DNA from: Halopseudomonas pertucinogena
GTDB lineage: Bacteria; Pseudomonadota; Gammaproteobacteria; Pseudomonadales; Pseudomonadaceae
Assembly (NCBI RefSeq): GCF_014646575.1
Contig: NZ_BMNN01000004.1
Span: 62,001 to 126,000, forward strand
DNA length: 64,000 nucleotides
Direction: 5' to 3'
The notes under the pieces are model-generated. The model was not told the DNA's origin. It saw nothing but the letters and a program-made list of their open reading frames with translations, and did no database searches. The position numbers and the translations under genes are program-made. Position 1 is the stretch's first letter. Each line of letters starts with the position of its first letter. Of the stretch, positions 48,613 to 56,986 are shown one piece after another.

Positions 48613-49340
48613 TGGACCTGCTGACTGCCTGGCGCAGCAATGCCAGAACCGATACCGGCAAGGTGCGCAGCCACAACGAGGATGCCTTCCTGTCCCTGCC
48701 CGAGCGTGGCCTCTGGGCGGTGGCGGACGGCATGGGCGGGCACCAGAACGGCGCGCTTGCCAGCCGGCTGATCGTCGAACAGCTGGCCGAACTGCACGGC
48801 GGCAGCGATCTTGATCTGCGCGTCAGGCAGTTGCGTCAGGCTCTGCATGCCATCAACCGTCGCCTGAGCCGCGAACTGACACTGGTCAGCGGCGAGCCCG
48901 AGCCGGTGATGGGCAGCACCGTGGTCGCCCTGCTGGCCGAGGACGACCGCGCCGCCTGCGTCTGGGCCGGAGACAGTCGCTGCTATCTCTGGCGCAGCGG
49001 CGGCCTCTACCAGATCTCCCGCGACCATTCGCTGTTTCAGCAACTCGTCGAAGAGCAGCAGCTCAGCCCGGAACAGGCCGCCAGCCACCCTTCAGCCGGG
49101 GCACTGACCCGCGCCGTGGGCGCCAGCGAGACCCTGGTGCTGGATGTGGTGGAATTCAATGTCTATCCCGGCGATACCCTGCTGCTGTGCAGTGATGGCC
49201 TGTACCAGAACATGAGCGGAGCCGACCTCGGTCGCGCCCTGAGCCTGCCTTCCACCCAGCTGGCGCTTGAGCGGCTGTTCGAGCTGGCGCTGGACGGCCC
49301 CGCGCGAGACAACATCAGCGCAGTGGTCATCCGCCGCTGA
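48609..49340 (+). CDS. pppA: PP2C-type protein phosphatase of type VI secretion (PppA/Stp1)
   Basis: 243 residues. Metal-binding PP2C motifs: [10 protein letters not shown] (about 18), [11 protein letters not shown] (about 38-48), [20 protein letters not shown] and the final DNISAVVI. It should reverse threonine phosphorylation of the FHA protein and so shut the apparatus down. Overlaps the tssM end by 4 bp. In HSI-II this gene is called stp1. Confidence 0.94.
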   Translation: MMDLLTAWRSNARTDTGKVRSHNEDAFLSLPERGLWAVADGMGGHQNGALASRLIVEQLAELHGGSDLDLRVRQLRQALHAINRRLSRELTLVSGEPEPVMGSTVVALLAEDDRAACVWAGDSRCYLWRSGGLYQISRDHSLFQQLVEEQQLSPEQAASHPSAGALTRAVGASETLVLDVVEFNVYPGDTLLLCSDGLYQNMSGADLGRALSLPSTQLALERLFELALDGPARDNISAVVIRR

Positions 49341-49357
49341 ATCCTGCAGGAGATTTC

Positions 49358-50311
49358 ATGGACGCTCCCATCACCGCCCCCGAACCAGCCGTCGAGTCGA
49401 ATCCATCGACCCGGAAGCAGGCCCTGCCGCCTGGCCCGATACCGGACCTGCTGAGCAAGCGCTACCGCATCGAACGCCTGCTCGGCGTCGGCGGCATGGG
49501 CGCGGTGTACCGGGCCACGGACCTGCTGCGCGAGCAGTTCGGCGACCCCCAGCCCCGGATTGCCATCAAGGCGCTGAACGACACCTTCGCCGAGTACCCG
49601 GACGCCCACGCGCTGCTGTACAGCGAGTTTGCCCTCACCAGCCGCCTGCACCATGCCCATGTGGTGCAGCTGTACGGCTTTCATACCGACTCCAGCTGCC
49701 GCCGCGCCTACATCACGATGGAGCTGCTCAAGGGGCCGACGCTGGACGACCTGATCAGCGCCAACCCGCAGGGCATGCCCTGGGATCAGCTGCAGGAAAT
49801 TGCCGTTGCCCTGCTGCAGGCACTCGCCTATTCCCATAGCCGCGGCGTGCTGCATGGCGACATCAAGCCGAGCAACGTGATCATGGCCGAGGACGGCCTG
49901 CGGTTGTTCGATTTCGGCCTGGGCCAGTCGACCGGCGATCATCTGCCGGGCCTGCCGCGCCTCAGCCGCACCCGGCTGGCGGCCTGGACCCCACGCTACG
50001 CTGCCCTGGAGCTGCTGGAGGGCGAGGCGCTGACCGAGGCGGCGGATGTCTACGCTGCCGCCTGTGTCCTGTACGAGCTGAGCAGTGGACATCATCCCTT
50101 CAGCCGGCTCACCGCAAGCCAGGCCAGGGAAATGGCCCAGGACCGGACGCTGCAGCGCCCCTCCTCATTGCCGGCTCACTGCTGGGTGGTGCTGCGCCAG
50201 GCGCTGGCGTTCGATCAGCACCACCGTCCCGACAGCCAGACGTTGCTGCAGGCCTTCAGCGCGCCGTCGCCCTCCCTTCTGCGACGCCTGTTCGCCCGCC
50301 GGCAACGCTAG
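49358..50311 (+). CDS. stk1: Ser/Thr protein kinase of type VI secretion (Stk1/PpkA-like, short form)
   Basis: 317 residues, kinase domain only; no transmembrane or periplasmic sensor part as in long PpkA. Gly loop LLGVGGMGAVYRA (about 44), ATP Lys in RIAIKALND, catalytic loop HGDIKPSN (about 166) with Gly where most kinases have Arg, metal loop FDFGLGQ. The usual APE of the activation segment reads TPRYAALELL. Asp, Lys and Asn are kept, so activity is likely, without the Arg-dependent mode of activation. Last gene of the cluster. Confidence 0.9.
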   Translation: MDAPITAPEPAVESNPSTRKQALPPGPIPDLLSKRYRIERLLGVGGMGAVYRATDLLREQFGDPQPRIAIKALNDTFAEYPDAHALLYSEFALTSRLHHAHVVQLYGFHTDSSCRRAYITMELLKGPTLDDLISANPQGMPWDQLQEIAVALLQALAYSHSRGVLHGDIKPSNVIMAEDGLRLFDFGLGQSTGDHLPGLPRLSRTRLAAWTPRYAALELLEGEALTEAADVYAAACVLYELSSGHHPFSRLTASQAREMAQDRTLQRPSSLPAHCWVVLRQALAFDQHHRPDSQTLLQAFSAPSPSLLRRLFARRQR

Positions 50312-50318
50312 CCCAGCC

Positions 50319-50339
50319 GCCCTCCACCTGTGGGAGGGC
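50319..50339 (+). terminator. Hairpin at the end of the type VI operon
   Basis: GCCCTCC / GGAGGGC form a perfect 7-bp stem with a 7-nt loop, 8 bp after the kinase stop. No clear T run follows, so intrinsic termination is only probable. Confidence 0.45.
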
Positions 50340-50398
50340 ATAACATCCCGTAGCAATTGGGTGGCCGCCGCCCTCTTCCATTCGTCCACTGGTCATGT

Positions 50399-50415
50399 CA
50401 GCTTCACGGAAGCTG
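50399..50415. promoter_or_regulatory. Palindrome upstream of the fatty acid desaturase
   Basis: CAGCTTC-ACG-GAAGCTG, a perfect 7-bp dyad around 3 nt, 58 bp before the desaturase start and followed by AT-rich sequence (TAACAT near 50428) that could be a -10. It looks like a repressor operator; desaturase genes in Pseudomonas can be controlled by TetR-type DesT, but the site is not shown to match. Confidence 0.35.
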
Positions 50416-50472
50416 GTACATACTCGAATAACATACCGGTCCCCGGAAACAGCTTCACAGAGGTTCAGATTC

Positions 50473-51657
50473 ATGTGGTACAACGGGCTGCTTGATCCTA
50501 CCGGCTGGCAATTGCTGGCCATCACCCTGGTACTGACCCACATCACGATTGTCAGCGTCACCGTCTACCTGCACCGCTATTCCGCGCACCGCTCGCTGGA
50601 ACTGCATCCGGCGCTGCAGCACTTCTTCCGCTTCTGGCTGTGGCTGACCACCAGCATGAACACCCGCGAGTGGACGGCCATCCACCGCAAGCACCACGCC
50701 AAGTGCGAAACGCCGGAAGACCCGCACAGCCCGGTGCAGAAAGGCCTGTCGACCGTGCTGCGCAAGGGTGCCGAGCTGTACATGGAGGAAGCGCGCAACG
50801 AGGAAACCCTGCGCATCTACGGCAAGAATTGCCCGGACGACTGGATCGAGCGCAACCTGTACGGTCGCTTCCGCAATACCGGCATCGTCCTGATGCTGCT
50901 GGTCGACCTGGCGCTGTTCGGCGTGCTCGGCCTGACCGTCTGGGCAGTCCAGATGATCTGGATTCCGTTCTGGGCTGCCGGGGTGGTCAACGGCCTGGGC
51001 CACGCGATCGGGTACCGCAACTTCGAATGCAAGGATGCAGCGACCAACATCGTGCCCTGGGGCATCCTCATTGGCGGTGAGGAGCTGCATAACAACCACC
51101 ATACCTACCCGAATTCGGCCAAGCTGTCGGTGAAGAAGTGGGAATTCGACATGGGCTGGATGTGGATACGGGTGTTCAGCCTGCTGGGCCTGGCCAGGGT
51201 ACGTCGGGTGGCTCCTGTGCCGCACCGCATCGAAGGCAAGCAGACCCTGGATCTGGAGACCGCACGCGCCATTCTCAACAACCGCTTCCAGGTCATGGCC
51301 CAGTACCGCAAGACCGTTATCCGCCCGCTGGTTCGTCAGGAGATGCAGCGCGTGGATGACTCCATGCGTGAGCTGCTGCGTCGCGTGCGGCGCCTCATGG
51401 GCCGCGAAGCCAGCCTGCTCGAACCGCAGCAGCAGGCGCGCATTCAGCGGGTGCTGGAGCAGAACCAGGCACTGCGCATCATCCACGAAAAACAGCTGGC
51501 GCTGCAGCAGATCTGGAATCGCACCAGCAGCAACGGGCATGACATGACCCAGGCCCTGCGGGACTGGTGCGCCCAGGCGGAAGCCACCCGCATCCGGGTG
51601 CTCGCAGACTTTGCGGCGCACCTGCGTACCTACAGCCTGCAACCCACCGCCGGCTGA
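50473..51657 (+). CDS. desA: Membrane fatty acid desaturase (DesA-like)
   Basis: 394 residues. Three His boxes hold the di-iron centre: HRYSAHRSLE (about 34-43), HRKHHAKCE (about 72-80) and HNNHHTYP (about 205). Hydrophobic helices lie around residues 12-32 and 130-175. The C-terminal 130 residues are hydrophilic, helical and Arg-rich, beyond the usual desaturase core. The family introduces a double bond (delta-9) into membrane acyl chains. ATG 50473 (MWYNGLLDP) is the natural start, upstream frame being non-conserved. Confidence 0.88.
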   Translation: MWYNGLLDPTGWQLLAITLVLTHITIVSVTVYLHRYSAHRSLELHPALQHFFRFWLWLTTSMNTREWTAIHRKHHAKCETPEDPHSPVQKGLSTVLRKGAELYMEEARNEETLRIYGKNCPDDWIERNLYGRFRNTGIVLMLLVDLALFGVLGLTVWAVQMIWIPFWAAGVVNGLGHAIGYRNFECKDAATNIVPWGILIGGEELHNNHHTYPNSAKLSVKKWEFDMGWMWIRVFSLLGLARVRRVAPVPHRIEGKQTLDLETARAILNNRFQVMAQYRKTVIRPLVRQEMQRVDDSMRELLRRVRRLMGREASLLEPQQQARIQRVLEQNQALRIIHEKQLALQQIWNRTSSNGHDMTQALRDWCAQAEATRIRVLADFAAHLRTYSLQPTAG

Positions 51658-51674
51658 ACCCTTTCGCCCGGCTT

Positions 51675-51710
51675 CCGCGCTGCGCTTGCCGCTTCGCTGG
51701 CGCAGCGCGG
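51675..51710 (+). terminator. Long GC hairpin after the desaturase
   Basis: Perfect 11-bp inverted repeat (CCGCGCTGCGC / GCGCAGCGCGG) with a 14-nt loop, beginning 18 bp after the desaturase stop. No T run. Terminator or structural repeat. Confidence 0.5.
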
Positions 51711-51788
51711 AGCCTGCACTAGACTGGTCACAGACGCCGTTGTGCCCGCGCAACGGCCTTCACGCTCCTGGAACAAAGGAAATGCCCT

Positions 51789-52220
51789 GTGACCAGTTCA
51801 ACCACCATCCGTACCTATTACAGTCCTCTGCATCCGTTGCACGCCATTCTGCTGGCGGGAAGTCTGCCGCTGTTTCTCGGCGCGCTGCTCTGCGATATCA
51901 CCTACTACAACAGCTATCACATCCAGTGGAGCAATTTCGCCTCCTGGTTGCTGGCTGGTGCGTTGGTCTTCGCCGGCCTCGCCCTGCTCTGCGCGTTGAT
52001 CGGCCTGTTCCGCAGTGATCGCCGCCATGGCCTGGCACTCATCTATTTCCTGGTGCTGCTGGCAGGCTGGATCCTCGGTTTCATCAATGCGCTGGTTCAC
52101 GCCAAGGACGCCTGGGCGATCATGCCATCCGCTCTGGTACTGTCGGTGATAGTTACCCTGCTCGTGCTGGTCGCCACCTGGATCGGCTTCTTCGGACTGC
52201 GCCGCGGAGGTGTGCAATGA
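51789..52220 (+). CDS. DUF2231-type membrane protein
   Basis: 143 residues and four helices: LHAILLAGSLPLFLGALLCD (about 17-36), then about 50-75, 82-104 and 112-136. PLHPLHAILL near the start is typical of DUF2231. Function unknown. Its stop overlaps the ATG of the following sugar dehydrogenase by 4 bp, as such membrane proteins often accompany periplasmic PQQ-type dehydrogenases. Starts at GTG 51789 with AAAGGA upstream. Confidence 0.8.
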   Translation: MTSSTTIRTYYSPLHPLHAILLAGSLPLFLGALLCDITYYNSYHIQWSNFASWLLAGALVFAGLALLCALIGLFRSDRRHGLALIYFLVLLAGWILGFINALVHAKDAWAIMPSALVLSVIVTLLVLVATWIGFFGLRRGGVQ

Positions 52221-53509
52221 AATATTTCCGTCTACTGGGGATGACCGCCCTGTCCACCCTGCTGGTTGCCTGCGGTGGTGATTCCGATGATCGCCAGCTC
52301 TACGGCGCCAACCCTGATCTGCCAGAGGGCAAACGCGGCCTGCTGCCGAGCATGAAGGTAGCCAGCCCCGCGGAATGGGGTGATCAGCAGCCGCAGGTGC
52401 CGGAGGGCTACAGTATCACTGCCATTGCCACGGATCTGCTGATCCCGCGCCAGACGCTGGTGCTGCCCAACGGGGACATTCTGGTCGCCGAAGGCCGCGG
52501 CGGCGGTGCGCCCCGGCTCAAGCCCAAGGATGTGATTGCCGGATACATCAAGGCCAAGGGCAACACCAACGTGCAGAGCGGCAATCGCCTGACGCTGCTG
52601 CGCGATGCCGATGGCGACGGCGTTTACGAACTGCAGACCGTTTACGCTGAAGATCTCAACGCGCCCTATGGGCTGGCACTGATCGGCAACGATCTCTACG
52701 TGGCCAATCAGGACGCGGTAGTGCGTTTCAATTATGAAGAGGGTCAGACCATCGCCTCCGGCCCGCCGGAAAAACTGGTCGACCTGCCTTCCGAGATCAA
52801 CCACCACTGGACCAAGGCAATGGCCGCCAGTGCGGATGGCCGCTATCTCTATGTCGGCATCGGCTCCAACAGCAACATCACCGAGCGCGGCATGGATGCC
52901 GAGGTCAACCGCGCCATGGTGTGGGAAATCGATGTCGAGACCGGACATTACAAGCCCTACGCAACCGGCCTGCGCAACCCCAGTGCCCTGGCGGTGCAGC
53001 CCGGCACCGGAACGCTCTGGGCAGCGGTCAACGAGCGCGACGAGCTGGGCGAGGACCTGGTGCCTGATTACCTGACATCGGTGCGCGAGGGCGGCTTCTA
53101 CGGCTGGCCCTATGCCTACTGGGGTCAGCATGAGGATCCTCGGGTACGCCCGCAGGACCCGGACAAGGTCGCCGCCTCGATTACTCCGGACTACAGCCTG
53201 GGTTCCCACGTGGCGGCGCTCGGCCTGGATTTCTCGATCCCGGAAATGGGCCCCGACTTTGCCGACGGCGCCTTTGTCGGTGAGCATGGCAGCTGGAACC
53301 GCAAGGAGCCGGTGGGTTACAAGGTGGTCTTCGTGCCCTTCAGCAACGGCCGGCCGGCCGGCGATCCGATTGACTTCGTGTACAACTTCCGCGGCGAGGA
53401 CGGCAAGACCCGGGGCCGCCCGGTGGGTGTGACGGTCGACCCTGCAGGGGCGCTGATCGTTGCCGACGACCTGTCCAATACCATCTGGAGGGTTACACCC
53501 GACCGCTGA
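52217..53509 (+). CDS. PQQ-dependent-type sugar dehydrogenase lipoprotein (sorbosone dehydrogenase family)
   Basis: 430 residues. A lipoprotein signal ends at LLVACGGDS (Cys about 19). The six-bladed propeller shows QTLVLPNGDILVAEGRGGG (split at about 75-93), APYGLALIGNDLYVANQDAV, WAAVNERDELGEDLVPDYLT and GSWNRKEPVGYKVVFVPF, the hallmarks of the soluble glucose/sorbosone dehydrogenase fold. It would oxidise a sugar or aldehyde in the periplasm if PQQ is available; no pqq genes are in the window. Substrate unknown. Confidence 0.85.
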   Translation: MKYFRLLGMTALSTLLVACGGDSDDRQLYGANPDLPEGKRGLLPSMKVASPAEWGDQQPQVPEGYSITAIATDLLIPRQTLVLPNGDILVAEGRGGGAPRLKPKDVIAGYIKAKGNTNVQSGNRLTLLRDADGDGVYELQTVYAEDLNAPYGLALIGNDLYVANQDAVVRFNYEEGQTIASGPPEKLVDLPSEINHHWTKAMAASADGRYLYVGIGSNSNITERGMDAEVNRAMVWEIDVETGHYKPYATGLRNPSALAVQPGTGTLWAAVNERDELGEDLVPDYLTSVREGGFYGWPYAYWGQHEDPRVRPQDPDKVAASITPDYSLGSHVAALGLDFSIPEMGPDFADGAFVGEHGSWNRKEPVGYKVVFVPFSNGRPAGDPIDFVYNFRGEDGKTRGRPVGVTVDPAGALIVADDLSNTIWRVTPDR

Positions 53510-53519
53510 CCAGCGGTCG
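53500..53519 (+). terminator. Hairpin overlapping the sugar dehydrogenase stop
   Basis: CGACCGCT / AGCGGTCG form a perfect 8-bp stem with a 4-nt loop spanning the stop codon. No T run follows. Low-confidence terminator. Confidence 0.4.
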
Positions 53520-53602
53520 GAGTAACCCTTTCCGGCGGGTCGCTTTATGCACAGGCAGGGTTTATCCTTGCGCTTCTGTCAGGCGCTGAAGGGTTGCAAT
53601 GG

Positions 53603-54496
53603 ATGCGTACCTATCTCATCGGGATTGCCCTGCTGCTGGCCAGTACCGCCACGCTCGGCTCGACCATCTACAAATACACTGACGCCAATGGCGTAGTCAC
53701 CTACACCGACCAGCGCGTACCCGGCGCCCGGGTATTCGTGTTCAACGACAACATGGTCGAGGACAACGACCGTCAGGTGTACGTGACCACCCGCAAGCAT
53801 GCGGGTGGCGATACGCTGATAGTGAAGAACGACCTGTACGCACCGGTCGAGATCGAACTGGAGATCACCCGCGCGGAGCATGTGCTCGGCGCCCCCGCCA
53901 AACCCATCCGCTGGGTTCTGCCGCCCAGGCAGGAGATCCGACTGCTGACCCTGGCCCCTGACGGTACCGGTACCCCCCGCTACGAACACCGGCTGCGTTA
54001 CGCGTTGGGTGATCCACGTTCCCGGCATCTGGCCGAGCGTTATCCACTGCCCTGGCGGGGCGGCCCGTTCCGCATGACCCAGGGGCCGGGCGGTCGCTAC
54101 AGTCACACCGGCCCGAAGGGGCGTTACGCCGTGGACATTGCCATGCCGGTGGGCACGCCGATTGTCGCCGCGCGGGGCGGGGTGGTCATACGCACCGAGA
54201 ACAGCCAGTCCGGCCGTGGCACCAATCCGGCCGGCAACTTCGTGCGCATCATGCATGACGACGGCACCATGGGCGTGTATCTGCATCTCAAGCAGGGCTC
54301 GGTGCAGGTCCGCGAAGGTCAGCGGGTGAGGGCAGGGGACCTGCTCGCCAAATCCGGCAATACCGGCAACAGCACCGGCCCGCATCTGCATTTCGTGGTG
54401 CAGAAAAATGTCGGGCTCAATACCGTATCCATCCCATTTGAATTTGCCCAGCCGGTGAACAGCCTGCCGAATTTCGCCGTGGGCGGCGATCGCTGA
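53603..54496 (+). CDS. M23-family peptidase with N-terminal DUF4124 domain
   Basis: 297 residues. Signal peptide to about residue 22, DUF4124 (IYKYTDANGVVTYTDQRVPG), then a LytM/M23 domain. Zinc ligands appear as the His in YSHTGPKGRYAVDIAMP, the Asp four residues from its end, and HLHF in GPHLHFVV. This spacing (SH...YAVDIAMP) is that of a distinct M23 group, not of lysostaphin itself. It should cut or bind peptidoglycan peptides in the periplasm. ATG 53603 is preferred; a TTG three codons upstream is possible. Confidence 0.87.
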   Translation: MRTYLIGIALLLASTATLGSTIYKYTDANGVVTYTDQRVPGARVFVFNDNMVEDNDRQVYVTTRKHAGGDTLIVKNDLYAPVEIELEITRAEHVLGAPAKPIRWVLPPRQEIRLLTLAPDGTGTPRYEHRLRYALGDPRSRHLAERYPLPWRGGPFRMTQGPGGRYSHTGPKGRYAVDIAMPVGTPIVAARGGVVIRTENSQSGRGTNPAGNFVRIMHDDGTMGVYLHLKQGSVQVREGQRVRAGDLLAKSGNTGNSTGPHLHFVVQKNVGLNTVSIPFEFAQPVNSLPNFAVGGDR

Positions 54497-54516
54497 AAGT
54501 TTTCCGGCAGACGCGG

Positions 54517-54544
54517 GAACTTCAATCCCTGGCCGCAGGTCAGA
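54517..54544 (+). promoter_or_regulatory. AlgU (sigma-22) type promoter for the small RNA
   Basis: GAACTT, 17 nt, then TCAGA; the AlgU consensus is GAACTT-N16/17-TCtgA, so the -35 is exact and the -10 differs at one base. Start would be near 54551. It points at a 130-nt interval ending in a strong terminator. Confidence 0.6.
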
Positions 54545-54550
54545 AGCTCT

Positions 54551-54681
54551 GAATGGCTCGTCAAGCCCTTCATGCTCCTTGGATGTGATTTAGTGTTGGC
54601 AGAATACCGGGTGTCCTTCCTAGCACAGCCCGGTCGTTGAACCCCGAATCTTCCCTCCCCATAGAAGTTCGGGGTTTTTTT
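54551..54681 (+). ncRNA. ersA: Probable ErsA small regulatory RNA
   Basis: About 131 nt from the predicted AlgU start to the terminator T run, matching the size of ErsA (about 132 nt) of P. aeruginosa, which is AlgU-dependent, Hfq-associated and transcribed from the interval next to ysxC (engB). The gene order here (dsbA, cc4, ysxC, then this interval) is the same, though the flanking gene on the far side is an M23 peptidase and not polA. No open frame fits inside. Known ErsA acts on algC and oprD mRNAs; targets here are unknown. Identification is by position, promoter, size and terminator, not by sequence alignment. Confidence 0.65.
54640..54681 (+). terminator. Intrinsic terminator of the small RNA
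   Basis: AACCCCGAA (54640-54648) pairs with TTCGGGGTT (54668-54676), and seven T residues run to 54681. The T run overlaps the ysxC stop region on the other strand. It is the clearest Rho-independent terminator in the window besides 56221. Confidence 0.88.
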
Positions 54682-55324
54682 ATGGCTGCTCGTCAGACCC
54701 CTGCGGAGCATCGGGAAACAGCCATTCCTCCAGCACCGCGTGGGCTTCTTCCACGCCCAGCCGCTTCGGCGAAGAGAACAGCTGCACGGTGGCCCGGTTG
54801 CCGAATTCGCGGCGGATCCGGTTCTGCACCTTGAGCAACTCGCCCTTGGCGGCACCGAAGGACAGCTTGTCCGCCTTGCTCAGCAGTATGTGCACCGGCA
54901 GGCCGGTCCTGTCTGCCCATTCCAGCATCATGCAGTCGAATGGCGAGAGCGGATGGCGGATATCCATCACCAGCACCACACCGACCAGCGACTGGCGGCT
55001 CGTGAGATAGGCATCCAGATGTTGTTTCCAGTGCTCCTTCAGTTCGAGCGGCACCTTGGCATAACCATACCCGGGCAGGTCGACCAGTCGGCGCTGCTCG
55101 TCCAGCCCGAAGAAGTTGATCAGCTGGGTGCGCCCCGGGGTCTTCGAGGTCCGCGCCAGGCGCGCATGGGTGAGCGTATTCAGGGCGCTGGACTTGCCCG
55201 CGTTCGAACGTCCGGCAAAGGCCACTTCCAGGCCCTGATCGGCGGGACACTGGTCAACCTGACTGGCGCTCTTGATGAAATTTGCAGTCTGGCAGAGGAT
55301 CGCCAGGGGGGTCACTTGGGGCAT
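54680..55324 (-). CDS. ysxC: YsxC/EngB, ribosome-biogenesis GTPase
   Basis: 214 residues. G1 [19 protein letters not shown] (about 33-51), G2 Thr in SKTPGRTQ, G3 [10 protein letters not shown] (about 80), G4 LLSKADKL, and G5-like [11 protein letters not shown]. Helps late assembly of the 50S subunit. ATG 55324 ([10 protein letters not shown]) is chosen; the frame stays open upstream but only into a non-conserved stretch. Diverges from cytochrome c4 across 255 bp, where TATAAT at 55377 has no matching -35. Confidence 0.95.
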   Translation of the reverse strand: MPQVTPLAILCQTANFIKSASQVDQCPADQGLEVAFAGRSNAGKSSALNTLTHARLARTSKTPGRTQLINFFGLDEQRRLVDLPGYGYAKVPLELKEHWKQHLDAYLTSRQSLVGVVLVMDIRHPLSPFDCMMLEWADRTGLPVHILLSKADKLSFGAAKGELLKVQNRIRREFGNRATVQLFSSPKRLGVEEAHAVLEEWLFPDAPQGSDEQP

Positions 55325-55579
55325 GGAATATCCGCTTCGGTGGCTTGACGCATTCACGCAAGCCGCAAGCTTAGTATATAATGCGGCAGTTTTATATCGT
55401 GACAGTACAGTGCGACAGAATGGCCATTGCGCTGGCTTGCGGCGGTCGATAGCATGGGCGCTTGTCTGTGCCGGCTGGCTGGATTCTGTCCGAGCATACG
55501 AGGTGGCTGCCCAGAACGCGGTTGACAAGACCGGACGCAGACCAGCCCTGATATTTTTTAGCCGTAATTGGATTAGCCG

Positions 55580-56203
55580 ATGAATAAATTACTTGTAAGT
55601 CTGGTGTTATCCCTCGGTGTGGCCGGTTCGGCCCATGCACTGCAGGGTGATGCCGCTGCCGGTGAAGGGAAAGTGGCTATCTGTACAGCCTGTCATGGTG
55701 CAGATGGTAACAGTATGATGCCGAACTGGCCCAAGCTGGCTGGCCAGGGCGAGCGCTACCTGCTCAAGCAGCTGATGGATATCAAGTCGGGCGCCCGGGT
55801 GGTGCCGGAAATGACCGGCATGCTGGACAACCTGAACGAACAGGATCTGGCTGACATCGCGGCGCACTATTCCTCGCAGACTCTGGTCGGCGGCGTCGCC
55901 GATCCCGAACTGGTCGAGCGCGGCGAAGCCATCTACCGTGGCGGCAACCTGAAGACCGGCCTGCCCGCCTGCACCGGCTGCCACTCGCCTACCGGCCAGG
56001 GCAACGACCCGGCTGGCTACCCGCAGCTGGCTGGTCAGCATGCTGACTACACCGCCAAGCAGCTCACCGACTTCCGCGAAGGCAATCGCACCAACGATGG
56101 TGATGCCATGGTCATGCGTACCATTGCCGAGCGCCTGAGCAACAAGGATATCCAGGCGGTGTCCCAGTACATTCAGGGTCTGCGCTCGGGCGCCGACCTG
56201 TAA
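55580..56203 (+). CDS. cc4: Cytochrome c4, diheme periplasmic electron carrier
   Basis: 207 residues. Signal peptide [20 protein letters not shown], then two class I c-type domains each with a heme motif: CTACH (about 36-40) and CTGCH (about 133-137), and Met ligands in [12 protein letters not shown] and [13 protein letters not shown] regions. Carries electrons to terminal oxidases. Followed by a perfect terminator and then dsbA, the order known in Pseudomonas. Confidence 0.95.
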   Translation: MNKLLVSLVLSLGVAGSAHALQGDAAAGEGKVAICTACHGADGNSMMPNWPKLAGQGERYLLKQLMDIKSGARVVPEMTGMLDNLNEQDLADIAAHYSSQTLVGGVADPELVERGEAIYRGGNLKTGLPACTGCHSPTGQGNDPAGYPQLAGQHADYTAKQLTDFREGNRTNDGDAMVMRTIAERLSNKDIQAVSQYIQGLRSGADL

Positions 56204-56213
56204 CGGCTGGTGG

Positions 56214-56245
56214 TAAAAAAAGGGTGGCCAAGGCCACCCTTTTTT
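56214..56245. terminator. Bidirectional terminator after cytochrome c4
   Basis: AGGGTGGCC / GGCCACCCT (56221-56240) with a 2-4 nt loop is preceded by an A run and followed by five T residues, 18 bp after the stop. The symmetry of A and T runs would work on both strands. Confidence 0.9.
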
Positions 56246-56345
56246 GCGACTGTTTAGAACCCGACGGCAGAGGTCCACGGGAACCTTTCCCCCATCACCA
56301 TGGCCTGATGGACAGCCAGGACACCTTTGAAACGTGGAGAACCAC

Positions 56346-56972
56346 ATGCGCAAGTTGTTGACTATCGGATTGGTCTGGTTGCTGGGCAGCCTGTCACTGG
56401 CTCAGGCCCAGGGCACTCAATTCCAGGCGGGCGTCGATTATGTCGAACTGCCCAGCCCGGCACCGACACAGGAACCGGACAGGGTCGAGGTAGCTGAGCT
56501 GTTCTGGTACGGTTGCGGTCACTGCTTCACCTTCGAGCCGCTGATCAGCGAATGGAAGAAGGATCTTCCCGAGCATGCGTACTTCCGACCGGTCCCTGCC
56601 TTCTTCGGTGGCCCATGGGATACCCATGGCCAGCTGTTCTACACTCTGGAAAGCATGGGCAAGCTCGAAGAGACCCACACCGCGATCTTCCAGGCCATGC
56701 ACAATCAGGGCGAGCGTCTGGCTGATGTGGATGCCATGGTCAGGCTGCTGAAGCAGTACGGTGTCGATGAAGACGAGTTCCGCAAGACCTGGGCCTCCCC
56801 GGGGGTGAAGCTCAAGATCAACCAGGCCAAGCGGCTGGCAAAGGCCTACCGTGCCACAGGCGTACCGACGCTGATCGTCAATGGCAAGTACCGCATCGAA
56901 GGCGGCATGGCCGGCAGCTTTGAAAACATGTTGAAAATCGCTGATTATCTTGTGGAACAGGAACGTCCCTGA
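56346..56972 (+). CDS. dsbA: DsbA, periplasmic thiol:disulfide oxidoreductase
   Basis: 208 residues. Signal peptide to about residue 22, thioredoxin fold with active site ELFWYGCGHCFTFEP (CGHC, about 52-60) and the cis-Pro loop TGVPTLIVNGKYRI (about 168-181). Introduces disulfides into secreted proteins, including pilus and type VI-related ones. ATG 56346 has GGAG 6 nt upstream; a GTG at 56334 is in frame but not needed. Confidence 0.95.
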   Translation: MRKLLTIGLVWLLGSLSLAQAQGTQFQAGVDYVELPSPAPTQEPDRVEVAELFWYGCGHCFTFEPLISEWKKDLPEHAYFRPVPAFFGGPWDTHGQLFYTLESMGKLEETHTAIFQAMHNQGERLADVDAMVRLLKQYGVDEDEFRKTWASPGVKLKINQAKRLAKAYRATGVPTLIVNGKYRIEGGMAGSFENMLKIADYLVEQERP

Positions 56973-56986
56973 CCGAGGATGCAGTA

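Noticed and set aside
55345-55382. A possible promoter TTGACG ... TATAAT before cytochrome c4
   Set aside because: The two hexamers are 26 bp apart, too far for a sigma-70 promoter, and no other -35 fits the TATAAT; left as unassigned.
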